Shown: positions 42,615 through 53,600 of the stretch, in pieces
How positions within the stretch are numbered: the first letter of the stretch is position 1
Layout: every line of letters starts with the position of its first letter
The notes under the pieces: generated by a model
Databases searched by the model: none
Told to the model about the DNA's origin: nothing
The model's input: only the letters and a program-made list of their open reading frames with translations
Program-made: the position numbers and the translations under genes
Assembly (NCBI RefSeq): GCF_900099905.1
Contig: NZ_FNEE01000004.1
Location: forward strand, 1-64,000
Reading direction: 5' to 3'
Origin: Mesorhizobium muleiense
GTDB taxonomy: Bacteria; Pseudomonadota; Alphaproteobacteria; Rhizobiales; Rhizobiaceae
Length of the DNA: 64,000 nucleotides

Positions 42615-45194
42615 ATGCCGGGGGATTACCCGCCTTGCGCGGGACAGGCCGTTTCCGGCGGCCACAACGATATGGTGACCACGGGTTCCGCTGCCAGAGG
42701 CGGAAGCCTCTTATGGCGCGCTGGCGCCCGCGTCGGAAAATTGCTTGCTTCTTCCGCGCTCGCCGGCCCGCTGCTTGGCCTTTCGGCACATGCTGGACCG
42801 GCTGCTGCATCCCACGCGGCTGCGCCCAAAGCCGGGCTGTCGGTCAGCACGGTCGAGGTCATGCAACTCGCCATGTTTGTCGGCGTCATGGGCGCGGCAC
42901 TTGTCTCGGCCATTTTCCTGATCCGCGAACGGGCGCGCACCTCGGCCCAGAATGGCGAACTCAGAGCCCGCCTGGCCGACGTCAACGCTGCGCTGCAGCG
43001 CTCCGAGGCGCTGCTCAACCTGCGCGACCAGCGTGTCGTCGTGTGGGCATCGGAAAACAAAAAGCCCGAGCTCGTCGGGACATTGCCGGTTGAAAGCGGG
43101 GCTCCGGAAGACCGTGCCGCCTTCCTCGCCTTTGGCCGTTGGCTGATGCCGCGCTCGGCGGCGGCGCTCGAGAATGCCGTGGCGGGACTGCGGGAAAAGG
43201 CGAAGCCGTTCGATCTCGTCATCGAATCGCAGGCCGGGGCGCCGCTCGAAGTGCACGGCCGCAAGAGCGCAGCACACGTGCTCGTCCGCTTCGTCTCGCT
43301 TTCTGAAACGCAGCGAAGCGAGGCCAGGCTAAGAATTGAGAACCAGCGCCTTGCCGCCGCCTATGACACCATGCTCGGTCTTTTCAACGCACTCAGCATG
43401 CCAGCCTGGCTGCGCTCGGCGGACGGGCGGCTGAAATGGGTCAACCGCGCCTATGCCAGGGCGGTCGAGGCGGAAAACGCCGAAGCTGCGGTTCGCGACG
43501 CGAAGGAGTTCCTGGGCGGCCAGGCGCGCGATGCAATCGCTGCGCAGCACAAGTCGCATCCCGTCTTCGAGCAGGCGCTTTCCACCGTGATCGAAGGCGA
43601 CCGCCGCATGTTCGCCGTGACCGACTTCGCCGGCGCGGACGGCTCGGCGGGTCTCGCCTGCGACACCAGCGCCATCGAAACGATCCGTAGCGAATATGAG
43701 CGGACCGTGCGCAGCCATGCCGACACGCTCGACCAGCTCAACACCGCCGTGGCGATTTTCGATACCGACGAAAAACTGCGGTTTTTCAACCAGGCGTTTC
43801 AGAAACTATGGGGTCTCGACGCCGGCTTCCTGCACAGCGCTCCGGACAACGCCTTGTTGCTCGACCGGCTGCGCAGCGAAGGCAAGATCGCCGAGCAGCC
43901 TGAATGGCGGCGCTGGAAGGAAAGCCTGCTTGGCGCCTATCGCGCGGTCGAGTCGCAGGAACATTGGTGGCATTTGCCGGACGGCAAGACCATCCGCGTC
44001 GTCGCCAATCCGCAGCCCAAAGGTGGCGTCACCTGGGTGTTCGAGAACCTGACCGAGAAGATGGACCTTGAAAGCCGCTACCAGACCGCGGTGCGGGTCC
44101 AGGGCGAAACGCTCGACAATCTTGCCGAAGGCGTAGCCGTGTTCGGCCCCGACGGCAGGCTCAGATTGTCGAACCCGGCATTCGCAGCACTTTGGGGGCT
44201 CGACGCCGACGCCGCCAAGTCCAACGTTCACGTCTCCACGATCCGCGATCTGTGCGACCGGCGCGCCGCCGACAGCCCCTGGCGCGGGTTCGTTGCCGCC
44301 GTCACCGGTTTCGACGACGAGCGCCGCGACCGCCACGGCCAGACCGAGCTGAACAACGGCACCGTGCTGCGCTACGCGATGATCCCGCTGCCCAACGGGC
44401 AGGTGATGATGACCTTCGTCGACGTCACCGACAGCGTCAATGTCGAGCGGGCGCTGAAGGACAAGAATGAGGCGCTGGAAAAATCCGACCAGCTCAAGAA
44501 CGAGTTTGTGCAGCACGTCTCCTACGAGCTGCGCTCGCCGCTGACCAACATCATCGGCTTCACCGAGCTGCTTTCGCTGCCCTCGACCGGGCCATTGAAC
44601 CAGAAGCAGAGCGAATATGTCGAGCATGTCAGTTCGTCTTCCTCGGTCCTGCTCACCATCGTCAACGACATCCTCGATCTGGCGACCGTGGATGCCGGCA
44701 TCATGGAGCTCGATATCTCCGAAGTTCACGTCGACCGGACCATCGCTGCCGCTGCCGAGCTTGTTGCCGACCGGCTGGAGGAGCATGCGATCAGGCTCAA
44801 GATCGATGCGACCACTGCGCCAAAGACGTTCCACGGCGACGAAATCCGCATCCGCCAGATCCTCTACAACCTGCTGAGCAATGCCGCGAACTACGCACCG
44901 GAGGCGAGCACCATCACGCTCGCCTGCCGCTCGCTTGCCGAAGGCGTGGAATTCTCCGTTCACGACGACGGTCCCGGCATGCCGCCGGACCTGCTCGATT
45001 CCGTGTTCCGCCGTTTCGAACCGCGCACCAATGGCGGCCGCCGGCGCGGCCCCGGCCTGGGCCTGTCGATCGTCAAGAGCTTTGTCGAACTGCATGGCGG
45101 CAGTGTCCGCATCGAAACCGGCAAGGACATGGGCACGACCGTCATTTGTGCCTTTCCCGACACGCCGTCCGGCATCCGCGCGGCGGCCGAGTAG
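42615..45194 (+). CDS. divL: DivL-type cell-cycle sensor kinase with Tyr in the H-box
   Basis: The 859-residue protein has one N-terminal membrane helix (about residues 70-92, after a low-complexity Ala-rich stretch), a series of PAS-like domains (about 240-590), and a histidine-kinase core. Where a kinase would have SHELR the sequence is HVSYELRSPL with Tyr637 at the phosphoacceptor position, which is the signature of DivL. The N-box (NLLSNAANY) and G-boxes (DDGPGM, GPGLGLSIV) remain. DivL controls CckA and CtrA in the alphaproteobacterial cell cycle. AGAGGA lies 7 nt upstream of the ATG used. The next gene is tsaE-amgK. Confidence 0.92.
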   Translation: MPGDYPPCAGQAVSGGHNDMVTTGSAARGGSLLWRAGARVGKLLASSALAGPLLGLSAHAGPAAASHAAAPKAGLSVSTVEVMQLAMFVGVMGAALVSAIFLIRERARTSAQNGELRARLADVNAALQRSEALLNLRDQRVVVWASENKKPELVGTLPVESGAPEDRAAFLAFGRWLMPRSAAALENAVAGLREKAKPFDLVIESQAGAPLEVHGRKSAAHVLVRFVSLSETQRSEARLRIENQRLAAAYDTMLGLFNALSMPAWLRSADGRLKWVNRAYARAVEAENAEAAVRDAKEFLGGQARDAIAAQHKSHPVFEQALSTVIEGDRRMFAVTDFAGADGSAGLACDTSAIETIRSEYERTVRSHADTLDQLNTAVAIFDTDEKLRFFNQAFQKLWGLDAGFLHSAPDNALLLDRLRSEGKIAEQPEWRRWKESLLGAYRAVESQEHWWHLPDGKTIRVVANPQPKGGVTWVFENLTEKMDLESRYQTAVRVQGETLDNLAEGVAVFGPDGRLRLSNPAFAALWGLDADAAKSNVHVSTIRDLCDRRAADSPWRGFVAAVTGFDDERRDRHGQTELNNGTVLRYAMIPLPNGQVMMTFVDVTDSVNVERALKDKNEALEKSDQLKNEFVQHVSYELRSPLTNIIGFTELLSLPSTGPLNQKQSEYVEHVSSSSSVLLTIVNDILDLATVDAGIMELDISEVHVDRTIAAAAELVADRLEEHAIRLKIDATTAPKTFHGDEIRIRQILYNLLSNAANYAPEASTITLACRSLAEGVEFSVHDDGPGMPPDLLDSVFRRFEPRTNGGRRRGPGLGLSIVKSFVELHGGSVRIETGKDMGTTVICAFPDTPSGIRAAAE

Positions 45195-45202
45195 CGCGCT
45201 CG

Positions 45203-46714
45203 ATGGCAGGCATGGTGCTGGAGCGTTTTCTCGCCGACGAGGCTGCGACCGCAAGGCTGGGCGAGGATCTGGCCATGTCGCTGCGCCCCGGCGACGTGCT
45301 GGCTCTCAGAGGCGATCTCGGCGCCGGCAAGTCGAGTTTGGCGCGGGCGCTGATCAGGGCAATGACCGACGATGCCGGTCTCGACGTGCCGAGCCCGACC
45401 TTCACGCTGGTCCAGAGCTATGAGGCGCGCGTTCCCGTGCATCATTTCGACCTCTACCGCCTGTCCGCGGCGTCCGAACTGGACGAACTGGGTTTCGACG
45501 AGGCGCTGGCGCAAGGCGCTGCCCTGGTCGAATGGCCAGAGCGGGCAGAGGCCTATTTGCCCAAGACTTCGGTGCTGATCGACCTCGTCCATCAGGACGA
45601 CGGGCGCCTGGCGAGATTGTCGGGACAAGGCGCTGCCTTCGAGCGCGCGGCGCGCTCGCTGGCCATGCGCAATTTTCTCGAAAGAGCCGGCTGGGGTGAA
45701 GCGCAGAGACACTATTTTATCGGCGACGCCTCGGCCCGCTCCTATGAGCTCGTCTCGCTGGCCGGCCTGCCGCCGCGCGTGTTGATGAACTCGCCGCGGC
45801 TGGTGCTCGGGCCGCCGGTCCGCGACGGCAAGCCCTATGCGGTGATCGCCCACACCGCACAGTCCGTCGCCGCCTTCGTCGCCATCGATCGGGCATTGCG
45901 GGCCGGCGGCGTCAGCGCCCCGGAAATCCACGCTCAGGACCTGGACCAGGGCTTTCTTCTCATGGAGCATCTCGGCTCGGAGGGATTTCTCGGCCAGCAC
46001 GGTCAGCCGCTGGCGGAGCGCTACGCGGCGGCGGCCGAACTGCTTGCCATGATGCACGGCAAGACGTGGCCCGATCGCATCGAGGCCGCGCCCGGCGTCT
46101 TTCACGACGTGCCGCCTTTCGACCGCGACGCCATGATGATCGAAGCCGAATTGCTGCTCGACTGGTATGTGCCGGCGATTTCAGGCGGCCCGGCAAGCGA
46201 TGCCTTGCGCGCCGGCTATGCCAAGCAATGGAACGCGGCCCTCGACCGGCTGGAGGGTCGCGAATACACACTCATGCTGCGCGACTTTCATTCGCCGAAC
46301 ATCATCTGGCGCGGCGAACGTACCGGTCACGATCGCCTTGGCATCGTCGATGTCCAGGACGCGCTGATCGGCCCTTCCGCCTACGATCTCGCCTCTCTCG
46401 CCATGGACGCCCGGGTTACGATCTCGCCTGAGATCGAGCGACGGACGGTCGATGCCTATATCGCCGCGCGCCATAAGGCCGGTGCTTTCAACGAGGACGA
46501 ATTCGTCGAGACCTATGCGATCATGGCGGCGCAGCGCAATTCGAAGATCCTCGGCATTTTCGTCAGGCTCGAAAAGCGGGACGGCAAGCCCTATTATCTG
46601 AAACACCTGCCGCGCATACGCGATTATCTCCGGCGGGCGCTGGCGCATCCGGCACTGGCCGGCCTGCGGGATTTCTATACCGCCCAAGGGCTGCTGGAGG
46701 AACGGCCGCTGTGA
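45203..46714 (+). CDS. TsaE-AmgK fusion: tRNA threonylcarbamoyladenosine ATPase and sugar kinase
   Basis: This 503-residue protein joins two domains. Residues 1-150 are TsaE, with P-loop LRGDLGAGKSSLARAL and SPTFTLVQSYE, for tRNA t6A37 synthesis. Residues ~155-500 are an aminoglycoside-phosphotransferase-fold kinase with LRDFHSPNIIWRG and GIVDVQDALIGPSAYDL, the AmgK type that phosphorylates N-acetylmuramic acid/N-acetylglucosamine at C1 for cell-wall recycling. murU follows with a 4-bp overlap (GTGA), supporting AmgK. Fusions of this kind are known in rhizobia; a stop between the halves was looked for and not found. Confidence 0.92.
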   Translation: MAGMVLERFLADEAATARLGEDLAMSLRPGDVLALRGDLGAGKSSLARALIRAMTDDAGLDVPSPTFTLVQSYEARVPVHHFDLYRLSAASELDELGFDEALAQGAALVEWPERAEAYLPKTSVLIDLVHQDDGRLARLSGQGAAFERAARSLAMRNFLERAGWGEAQRHYFIGDASARSYELVSLAGLPPRVLMNSPRLVLGPPVRDGKPYAVIAHTAQSVAAFVAIDRALRAGGVSAPEIHAQDLDQGFLLMEHLGSEGFLGQHGQPLAERYAAAAELLAMMHGKTWPDRIEAAPGVFHDVPPFDRDAMMIEAELLLDWYVPAISGGPASDALRAGYAKQWNAALDRLEGREYTLMLRDFHSPNIIWRGERTGHDRLGIVDVQDALIGPSAYDLASLAMDARVTISPEIERRTVDAYIAARHKAGAFNEDEFVETYAIMAAQRNSKILGIFVRLEKRDGKPYYLKHLPRIRDYLRRALAHPALAGLRDFYTAQGLLEERPL

Positions 46715-47481
46715 CGACACGCCCCAAAACCGCAATGGTGCTTGCCGCCGGGCTGGGAAAGCGCATGCGGCCAATCACCGACACAATGCCGAAACCGCTG
46801 GTCAGGATATCAGGCAAGACGTTGCTCGACTGGAGCCTGGACGGCCTGGCCCGTGCCGGCGTCGACAAGGCCATCGTCAACGTCCATTACTTTCCCGAGC
46901 AGATCGTCGCCCACGTCGCCGCGCGCCGCGCGCCGCGCGTCGTCATTTCCGACGAAAGCCAAAGACTGCTCGATTCCGCCGGCGGTATCGTCCATGCTTT
47001 GCCGGAACTGGGAGGGGCTCCCTTTTACATCGTCAACGCCGACACCTTCTGGATCGACAGCGGCGTGCCCAACCTTGCCCGCCTCGCCCTTGCATGGGAC
47101 GCGGCGAAAATGGATATTCTGCTGATGCTCGCGGATTCCCAGTCAGCAACCGGACACAGCGGCGGCACCGATTTCCTGATGGCGCCGGACGGCGCCTTGC
47201 GGCGTTCGAAAGGCGACCCGACAGGCCTGATCTATGCCGGCGCGGCGATCGTCCATCCCAGGCTTTTCAAGGATGCGCCGGCCGGCCCACACTCGCTCAA
47301 CGCCTATTTTGATGCGGCCATCGCAGCCGGCCGCCTGTACGGCATGGTGATGCACGGCCATTGGATCACCGTTGGCACGCCCGACGCCATTCCGCTTGCG
47401 GAAGCGGTCGTTGCCACCGCTCTTGCTGAGTCGCCCGGCACTCTTACCGAGTTGACCAGCGCTCTCACCGAGTTGAAATGA
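46711..47481 (+). CDS. murU: Nucleotidyltransferase MurU (N-acetylmuramate alpha-1-phosphate uridylyltransferase)
   Basis: This 256-residue sugar-1-phosphate nucleotidyltransferase has AAGLGKRMRPITDTMPKPLV at the N-terminus and the NADTFWIDSG metal-binding block. It starts with GTG and overlaps the preceding kinase gene, giving the AmgK-MurU cell-wall recycling pair that turns MurNAc into UDP-MurNAc and bypasses MurA. Related mannose-1-phosphate enzymes exist, but the neighbour favours MurU. Confidence 0.9.
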   Translation: MTTRPKTAMVLAAGLGKRMRPITDTMPKPLVRISGKTLLDWSLDGLARAGVDKAIVNVHYFPEQIVAHVAARRAPRVVISDESQRLLDSAGGIVHALPELGGAPFYIVNADTFWIDSGVPNLARLALAWDAAKMDILLMLADSQSATGHSGGTDFLMAPDGALRRSKGDPTGLIYAGAAIVHPRLFKDAPAGPHSLNAYFDAAIAAGRLYGMVMHGHWITVGTPDAIPLAEAVVATALAESPGTLTELTSALTELK

Positions 47482-50400
47482 GCGGCTCCCGCCGCGTTTT
47501 CTCGATCCCGCCCGGAGCGCCGTTTCTGCCGACGCTGGCCGAGGCCCTGCTGTCAGGGCGCCTCGTTTCCGGTTTCCGCTTCGACGGCGACCCGCTGGCG
47601 CTGGCCGACGCCACCATCTACGTGCCGACGCGCCGCGCCGCGCGGGCGCTGCGCGGCGTCTTCGTCGACTGTCTGGGTGGCCGCTCCGCGATACTGCCGG
47701 TCATCCGCCCGCTCGGCGAGTTCGACGAGAACGAGGCCGCGTTCGAGGCCGACGCATCGGCCGCCATCGACCTCGCGCCGCCGATCGCCGCGATCGAGCG
47801 CCTGCTGCTGCTGGCGCCGCTGGTGCGCGCCTGGAAACGCCGCCTGCCGGCGCATGTCGCGGCACTTTTCGACGAGGAGATCGTCGTGCCGGCGTCGGCC
47901 GCCGATGCCATCTGGCTGGCGCGCGACCTGGCCCGGCTGATGGACGAGATCGAGACGGAAGGCACGGACTGGATCAGGCTTGCCGATCTGGTGACCGGCA
48001 ACCTCGCCGGCTGGTGGCAAGTGACGCTCGACTTCCTGAGCATCGTCACCGAAAACTGGCCGAATCTCCTCGAAGAACGCAATCGCTCCAACCCGGCTGC
48101 GCATCGCAATGCGCTGATAAGGCTGGAAGCAGCGCGGCTGAAGCGCAATCCGCCGACCGGGCCGGTGATCGCCGCCGGCTCCACCGGGTCCATTCCCGCC
48201 ACCGCTGAATTGCTTGCGGTGATCGCCGGCCTGCCCAGCGGCGCGGTCGTGCTGCCCGGCCTCGACCTGATGCTGGATGAGCCGTCATTCCAGGCAATTG
48301 CGGTGCCCGGCGCGCGGCCAGCCTTGCTTGGCCACCCGCAATACGGCCTGGCAAAACTGATCGGCAAGATCGGCGTGCTGCGCGGCGATGTCGAGGAGAT
48401 CGCCGTTGCCGAAAGGCCGCTCGCGCTGCGCGCCGCACTTGTCGGCGAGGCGCTGCGGCCGGCCGAGACCACCGAGCTGTGGGTCGAGACGCGCGCCCGC
48501 TTTACGACCGGCGATATTACCGAGGCCTTCGCCGACGTGACGCTGCTCGAAGCCGCCGGCGAGCGCGACGAAGCAGTGGCGATCGCCGTCGCGCTGAAAC
48601 GCGCCGTCGAACAGCCCGGCCAGCGTGCCGCGCTCGTCACCGGCGACCGCGCCCTGGCGCGGCGCGTCTCGGTCGAGCTGTTGCGGTTTGGTGTCGTCGC
48701 CGACGATTCGGGCGGCACACCGCTCATCAACACGCCAGCCGCCAGCCTGCTCAGACTGGCGCTTCAGGCGGCGTTCCGCCCCGGCGATCCCGTGGCCCTG
48801 CTGTCGCTGCTCAAGCACCCGCTGCTTGGCCTCGGTCTGGAACGCACTAGCGTCCGTCGCGCGGTGGAGATCGTTGAACTGGTGGCGCTGCGCGGCGGCA
48901 CCGGCCGCCCCGACGTCGCCTCGCTGCCGGAGCTCTTCGATGCCCGGCTCCTCGAATTCGACGATCGCGGCAATCGCCGCCCGCCCTTCTGGCGATCGCG
49001 GCTTTCGGTCAGGCGCATCGAAGAAGCCCGAGACCTGCTGATCCGGTTAACCGCCGCGCTTGCGCCGCTGGTTGCCTATCGCGACGAGGAGAATGCCGAT
49101 CTTGCCACGCTTGTGCGGGCCAGCGTCGTCGCGCTCGAAAGTCTCGGCCGAACCGCGGATGGCAGTCTGAGCGGACTCTATGCCGGCGATGCCGGTGAAA
49201 AGCTCGCCGAGCTCTTGCGCGGGCTGGTCGCTGCCTCGGCGTCGTTCTCCTTCGCGGCCGACGAATGGCCCGACGTGATGGAGGCGTTGATCGCGCCCGA
49301 GACGGTCAAGCCGGCACAAGGCACCGACAGGAACATCGCCATCTGGGGTGCGCTGGAAGCCCGGTTGCAGAACGTCGACACGCTGGTCATTGGCGGGCTC
49401 AACGAAGGCGTGTGGCCGCGCAAACCGGAAAGCGACCGCTTCATGTCCCGGCTGATGAAGACCGGCATCGATCTCGAGCCGCCCGAACGGCGCATCGGCC
49501 TGGCCGCCCATGATTTCCAGATGGCGATGGGGGCGAAGCAAGTGGTGCTGGCGCGCTCCGCCCGCTCCGGCGACGCGCCGGCGGTGCCGTCGCGCTGGCT
49601 GCAGCGCCTCCTGACCTTCATAGGCAAGGACCATGCGGCGGTGCTTCGCCGGCGTGGTGATGAATTCCTGTCCTGGGCCCGTGCGCTCGATGCCGGCGAA
49701 CGAAGAGACTTCGCGCCGCGGCCGCAGCCGAAGCCACCGCTGGATGTGCGGCCGCAACATTTCTCGGTCACCGAGATCGAAACGCTGCGCCGCGACCCTT
49801 ACGCGATCTATGCCAGGAGGATCCTCCGCCTGATGCCGCTCGACCCGGTCATCCGCGACCCGGGTGCTGCCGAACGCGGCACGCTGTTTCACGCCATCCT
49901 GCATCTCTTTTCGCGGACCGTAGCCGATCCGCTTGTGCCGGAGGCGCTGGACGGTCTCATTGCCGCCGGCCGCGCATGCTTTGCCGAGGCGGCCCTTCCT
50001 CCCGATGTCGAGGCGGTGTGGTGGCCGCGTTTCGAAAAGCTCGCCGCCGGCATCATCGAATGGGAACGCGGCCGCGCCTTCGCCGTGACAATGCGGCATG
50101 CCGAGGAGCACGCCGAGAAAACCGGCGTCGGCCAGTCCGGCGTGACGCTGTCCGGCTATGCCGATCGTGTCGATCTCCTGGCCGGCGGCATGGCCGACAT
50201 CCTGGATTACAAGACCGGCTCTTCGCCGTCGAAGGCGCAGGCCCATACGCTGCTTTCGCCGCAACTGGCGCTCGAGGGCGCGCTGCTCAGGCGAGGCGCC
50301 TTCAAGGGGCTTGGCGCGCGCGAGCCGTCGCAGTTGGCCTTCATCAGGCTGAAGCCGAACGGCGAGGTGTTCGAGGAATCCATCCTCGAATACAACCGCA

Positions 50401-50606
50401 AGCCGCGAACCGCCGCAGACCTCGCCGAGGAAGCCTGGGCGCGGCTCGAAAAACTGCTGATCCACTATGCCAACCCGGCGACCGGATACCTGTCGCGGGC
50501 GTTGCCGTTCCGCGAGGGCGAGACCGACGGCGACTACGACCATCTCGCCCGCGTGCTCGAATGGTCTGCCGGCGGCGACGCCGACGACGAGGGAGGGGAG
50601 GCATGA
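47478..50606 (+). CDS. addB: AddB, helicase/nuclease subunit of the AddAB recombination complex
   Basis: This 1042-residue subunit of the double-strand break repair nuclease has a C-terminal PD-(D/E)XK nuclease block, with ERGTLFHAIL upstream and DILDYKTGSSPSK as the catalytic motif. No clear Walker A is visible near the N-terminus, and the four-cysteine iron-sulfur staple of Bacillus AddB is not apparent. Both features fit the alphaproteobacterial form. It overlaps addA by 4 bp (ATGA). Confidence 0.93.
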   Translation: MSGSRRVFSIPPGAPFLPTLAEALLSGRLVSGFRFDGDPLALADATIYVPTRRAARALRGVFVDCLGGRSAILPVIRPLGEFDENEAAFEADASAAIDLAPPIAAIERLLLLAPLVRAWKRRLPAHVAALFDEEIVVPASAADAIWLARDLARLMDEIETEGTDWIRLADLVTGNLAGWWQVTLDFLSIVTENWPNLLEERNRSNPAAHRNALIRLEAARLKRNPPTGPVIAAGSTGSIPATAELLAVIAGLPSGAVVLPGLDLMLDEPSFQAIAVPGARPALLGHPQYGLAKLIGKIGVLRGDVEEIAVAERPLALRAALVGEALRPAETTELWVETRARFTTGDITEAFADVTLLEAAGERDEAVAIAVALKRAVEQPGQRAALVTGDRALARRVSVELLRFGVVADDSGGTPLINTPAASLLRLALQAAFRPGDPVALLSLLKHPLLGLGLERTSVRRAVEIVELVALRGGTGRPDVASLPELFDARLLEFDDRGNRRPPFWRSRLSVRRIEEARDLLIRLTAALAPLVAYRDEENADLATLVRASVVALESLGRTADGSLSGLYAGDAGEKLAELLRGLVAASASFSFAADEWPDVMEALIAPETVKPAQGTDRNIAIWGALEARLQNVDTLVIGGLNEGVWPRKPESDRFMSRLMKTGIDLEPPERRIGLAAHDFQMAMGAKQVVLARSARSGDAPAVPSRWLQRLLTFIGKDHAAVLRRRGDEFLSWARALDAGERRDFAPRPQPKPPLDVRPQHFSVTEIETLRRDPYAIYARRILRLMPLDPVIRDPGAAERGTLFHAILHLFSRTVADPLVPEALDGLIAAGRACFAEAALPPDVEAVWWPRFEKLAAGIIEWERGRAFAVTMRHAEEHAEKTGVGQSGVTLSGYADRVDLLAGGMADILDYKTGSSPSKAQAHTLLSPQLALEGALLRRGAFKGLGAREPSQLAFIRLKPNGEVFEESILEYNRKPRTAADLAEEAWARLEKLLIHYANPATGYLSRALPFREGETDGDYDHLARVLEWSAGGDADDEGGEA

Positions 50607-53600
50607 AGAAGGCCTATCCCATCCCGACCGATACCGCCGTCAGCCAGGCAAGCGCCTCAGATCCGCAAAATTCCGCCTGGGTGTCGGCCAACGCCGGATC
50701 GGGCAAGACCCATGTGCTGGCCCAGCGTGTCATCCGTCTTCTGCTGCGTGGCACCGATCCGTCGAAGATCCTGTGCCTGACCTACACCCGCGCCGCCGCC
50801 GCCAACATGTCGAACAGGGTGTTTTCGACATTGTCGGAATGGACGGCGCTTGGCGATGCAGAACTGGCGACAAGGATAGAGGCGCTGGACGGTCGCCAGC
50901 CCAATCGCGAAGCCATGCGCCGCGCCCGCCGCCTGTTCGCCGAGGCGCTGGAGACGCCCGGCGGGCTGAAGATCCAGACCATCCACGCCTTCTGCGAATC
51001 GGTGCTGCACCAGTTCCCGCTGGAAGCCAACATACCGGCCCATTTCGAAATGCTCGATCCGCAGATGGAGGCGTCGCTCTTCGCCGCCGCCCGCCGCGAC
51101 ATGATCTCGGGCACGGCGGCCGGCGATGCGGAGCTGGCCGAGGCTTTCGCCACCATTCTGGAACGCGGCGGCGAACACGGGCTTGACGCCTTGCTGGCCG
51201 AGATCGTGCGCAAGCGCGAAGGTCTGCGCGCCTTCATCAGCGCGGCTGGCGGCGGTGGTTTTCAGGCGCTGTTCGACGAGTTCAGGTTTCGCGCCGGCCA
51301 GACCGCCGATGGCCTGGCGGCGTCCGTCTGGCCGCTGCCGGGCTTCCTGCCGGACTATTTCATCACCTTCGCCCGTGCTGCTGAAGCCGCCGATGCCCGC
51401 ACCGTACTCAACAACGTTCTGCCCTATGCGCGCCTTGCCTTCGCCGAGGATGATCCGGTTCGCCGGCTGCATCTGCTGGCAAAAGCCTTCCTGCGAGGCG
51501 ATGGCGAGCCTTATGAGCCGGCAATGTTCAAGAAGGCGTTGCTCGACCGGCTGCCGGATCTTGCCGAGCGCTATCTGTCAGCGGTCGATGCCATTCTCGA
51601 AATCTCCGACCGATTGGCCTTGTTCAGGATGATGGAGGGCACATGTGCCGCGCTGACCATCGCCGACTGGCTGATCGCCCGCTACGAGCACTTGAAGCGC
51701 GCCCGCGGCTTCCTCGATTTCAACGACCTCATCACCCGAACGGTCAATCTCCTGGCGCGGCCCGACGCCGGCCCCTGGGTGCAATACAAGCTCGACCAGG
51801 GCATCGACCATATCCTGCTCGACGAGGCGCAGGACACCAGTCCCGACCAGTGGGAGGTGGTGAAGCGACTGGCCGAGGAATTCTTTGCCGGGCTCGGCGC
51901 ACGCGACAATGTTCACCGCACGGTGTTCGCCGTCGGCGACGAAAAACAGTCGATCTATTCCTTTCAAGGAGCGGCGCCCGACTCCTTCGCCGACTCAAGG
52001 CTGCTGTTTTCCGCAAAAGTGCGCGACGCCAAAGCCGCCTTCGCCGATCTCAAGCTGACCTGGTCGTTCCGCTCGACCGAAGACGTGCTTGCGGCGGTGG
52101 ACCGTGTCTTTGCCGACCCGCTCGTGCGGCGCGGCATCAGCCACGATCCCGACCCGCTGACCCACAAGGCGATCCGCAGCGATGCGCCGGGCTATGTCGA
52201 GGTCTGGCCGTCGATCGGCGCCGACGTCGTCGACGAACCCGACGACTGGACGCAAGCCGTCGACCACGCCCATGCGCCGGCGGTGCGTATTGCCGAAAAC
52301 GTGGCGGCAACCATTGCCGGCTGGATCGGCGCCGGCGAGATCATCGAAGGCCGCGGCAAGAAGCTTCAGCCCGGCGACGTGCTGGTGCTGGTGCGCAAGC
52401 GCGATCGTTTCGTCCATGCGCTGACGCGCGCACTGAAGCGCCGCGACATCCCGGTCGCCGGCGCCGACCGCCTCAGCCTGCCCGGTCATATCGCGGTCAA
52501 GGACCTGATCGCGCTCGGCCACTTTCTTGTCCAGCCTGAGGACGATCTGTCGCTTGCCGCCGTGCTGCGCAGCCCGATTTTCGATGTTTCGGAAGAGACG
52601 CTTTTCGCGCTCGCCGGCGAGCGGCCGTCCGGCCTCTCGTTGATCGCTTCGCTCAGGCAGCAAGCCGGCGAAAGCGCCGCGTTGGCCGCAATCGCTGCCC
52701 AACTCGACACATGGTCCGATGAAGCCGCATTCAGGCCGGTGTTCGAATTCTATGCCGGGGCTCTCGCCCGCGACGGCTTGCGCAAGAAAATGGTCGCGCG
52801 GCTCGGGCCGGAAGCCGGCGACATCCTCGACGAATTCCTGAGCTTCTGCCTGGCCGAGGAGCGGACCGGCCTGCCGGGGCTGGAATCCTTCCTGTCGACG
52901 CTGGAGAATGCCGGCCCCGAGATCAAGCGCGAAATGGACCAGACCCGCGACGAGGTTCGCGTCATGACCGTGCATGCCGCCAAGGGCCTCGAGGCGCCCG
53001 TCGTGTTCCTGGCCGATGGTGGCTCGGCGCCGTTCAGCGATCAGCATCTGCCGCGACTGATGCCGTTCGATGGCTCGGGCCAACACTGGGACGGCAAGGG
53101 CTATCTCTGGCGTTCGGCCGGCGATGTCGCCAATGGCTTTTCGCGGGCCGCTTCGGTCCGCGCGCGCGAACTGGCCGACGACGAATACCGCCGGCTGCTC
53201 TATGTCGGCATGACCCGCGCCGAGGACCGGCTGATCGTCTGCGGCTATCACGGCAAGCGGGTGCCGAATGCCGGCACTTGGCACTCGATCGTCAGCCGCG
53301 CGCTGGTCGGCGCGCCCGAAAGCATCGAGCGGCAGCATCCCGCCACCGGCGAGACCGTGCATCGCTTTCACGTGACAAAATTGCCGCCGGTCGCACAGGC
53401 GGCCGCCGAAGCGGCGCGGCAGGCGCAACAGTTCGAGCCGTTGCCGAAGAGCCTGTTCCAGCCTTTGCCGCCCTTCGAGGATCTGCCGCGGCCGCTGTCG
53501 CCGTCCGGCGCCTCGGCGCTGATCGATGAGGCCAGGCAAGCCGTAGTCGACACCGGCTCGCCGGTGCTGGACACCGAGGCAGAACCTGGCTTTGCGGTCA

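Noticed and set aside
43806..45254. 482-residue minus-strand frame opposite divL
   Set aside because: Antisense to divL, with no recognisable motif.
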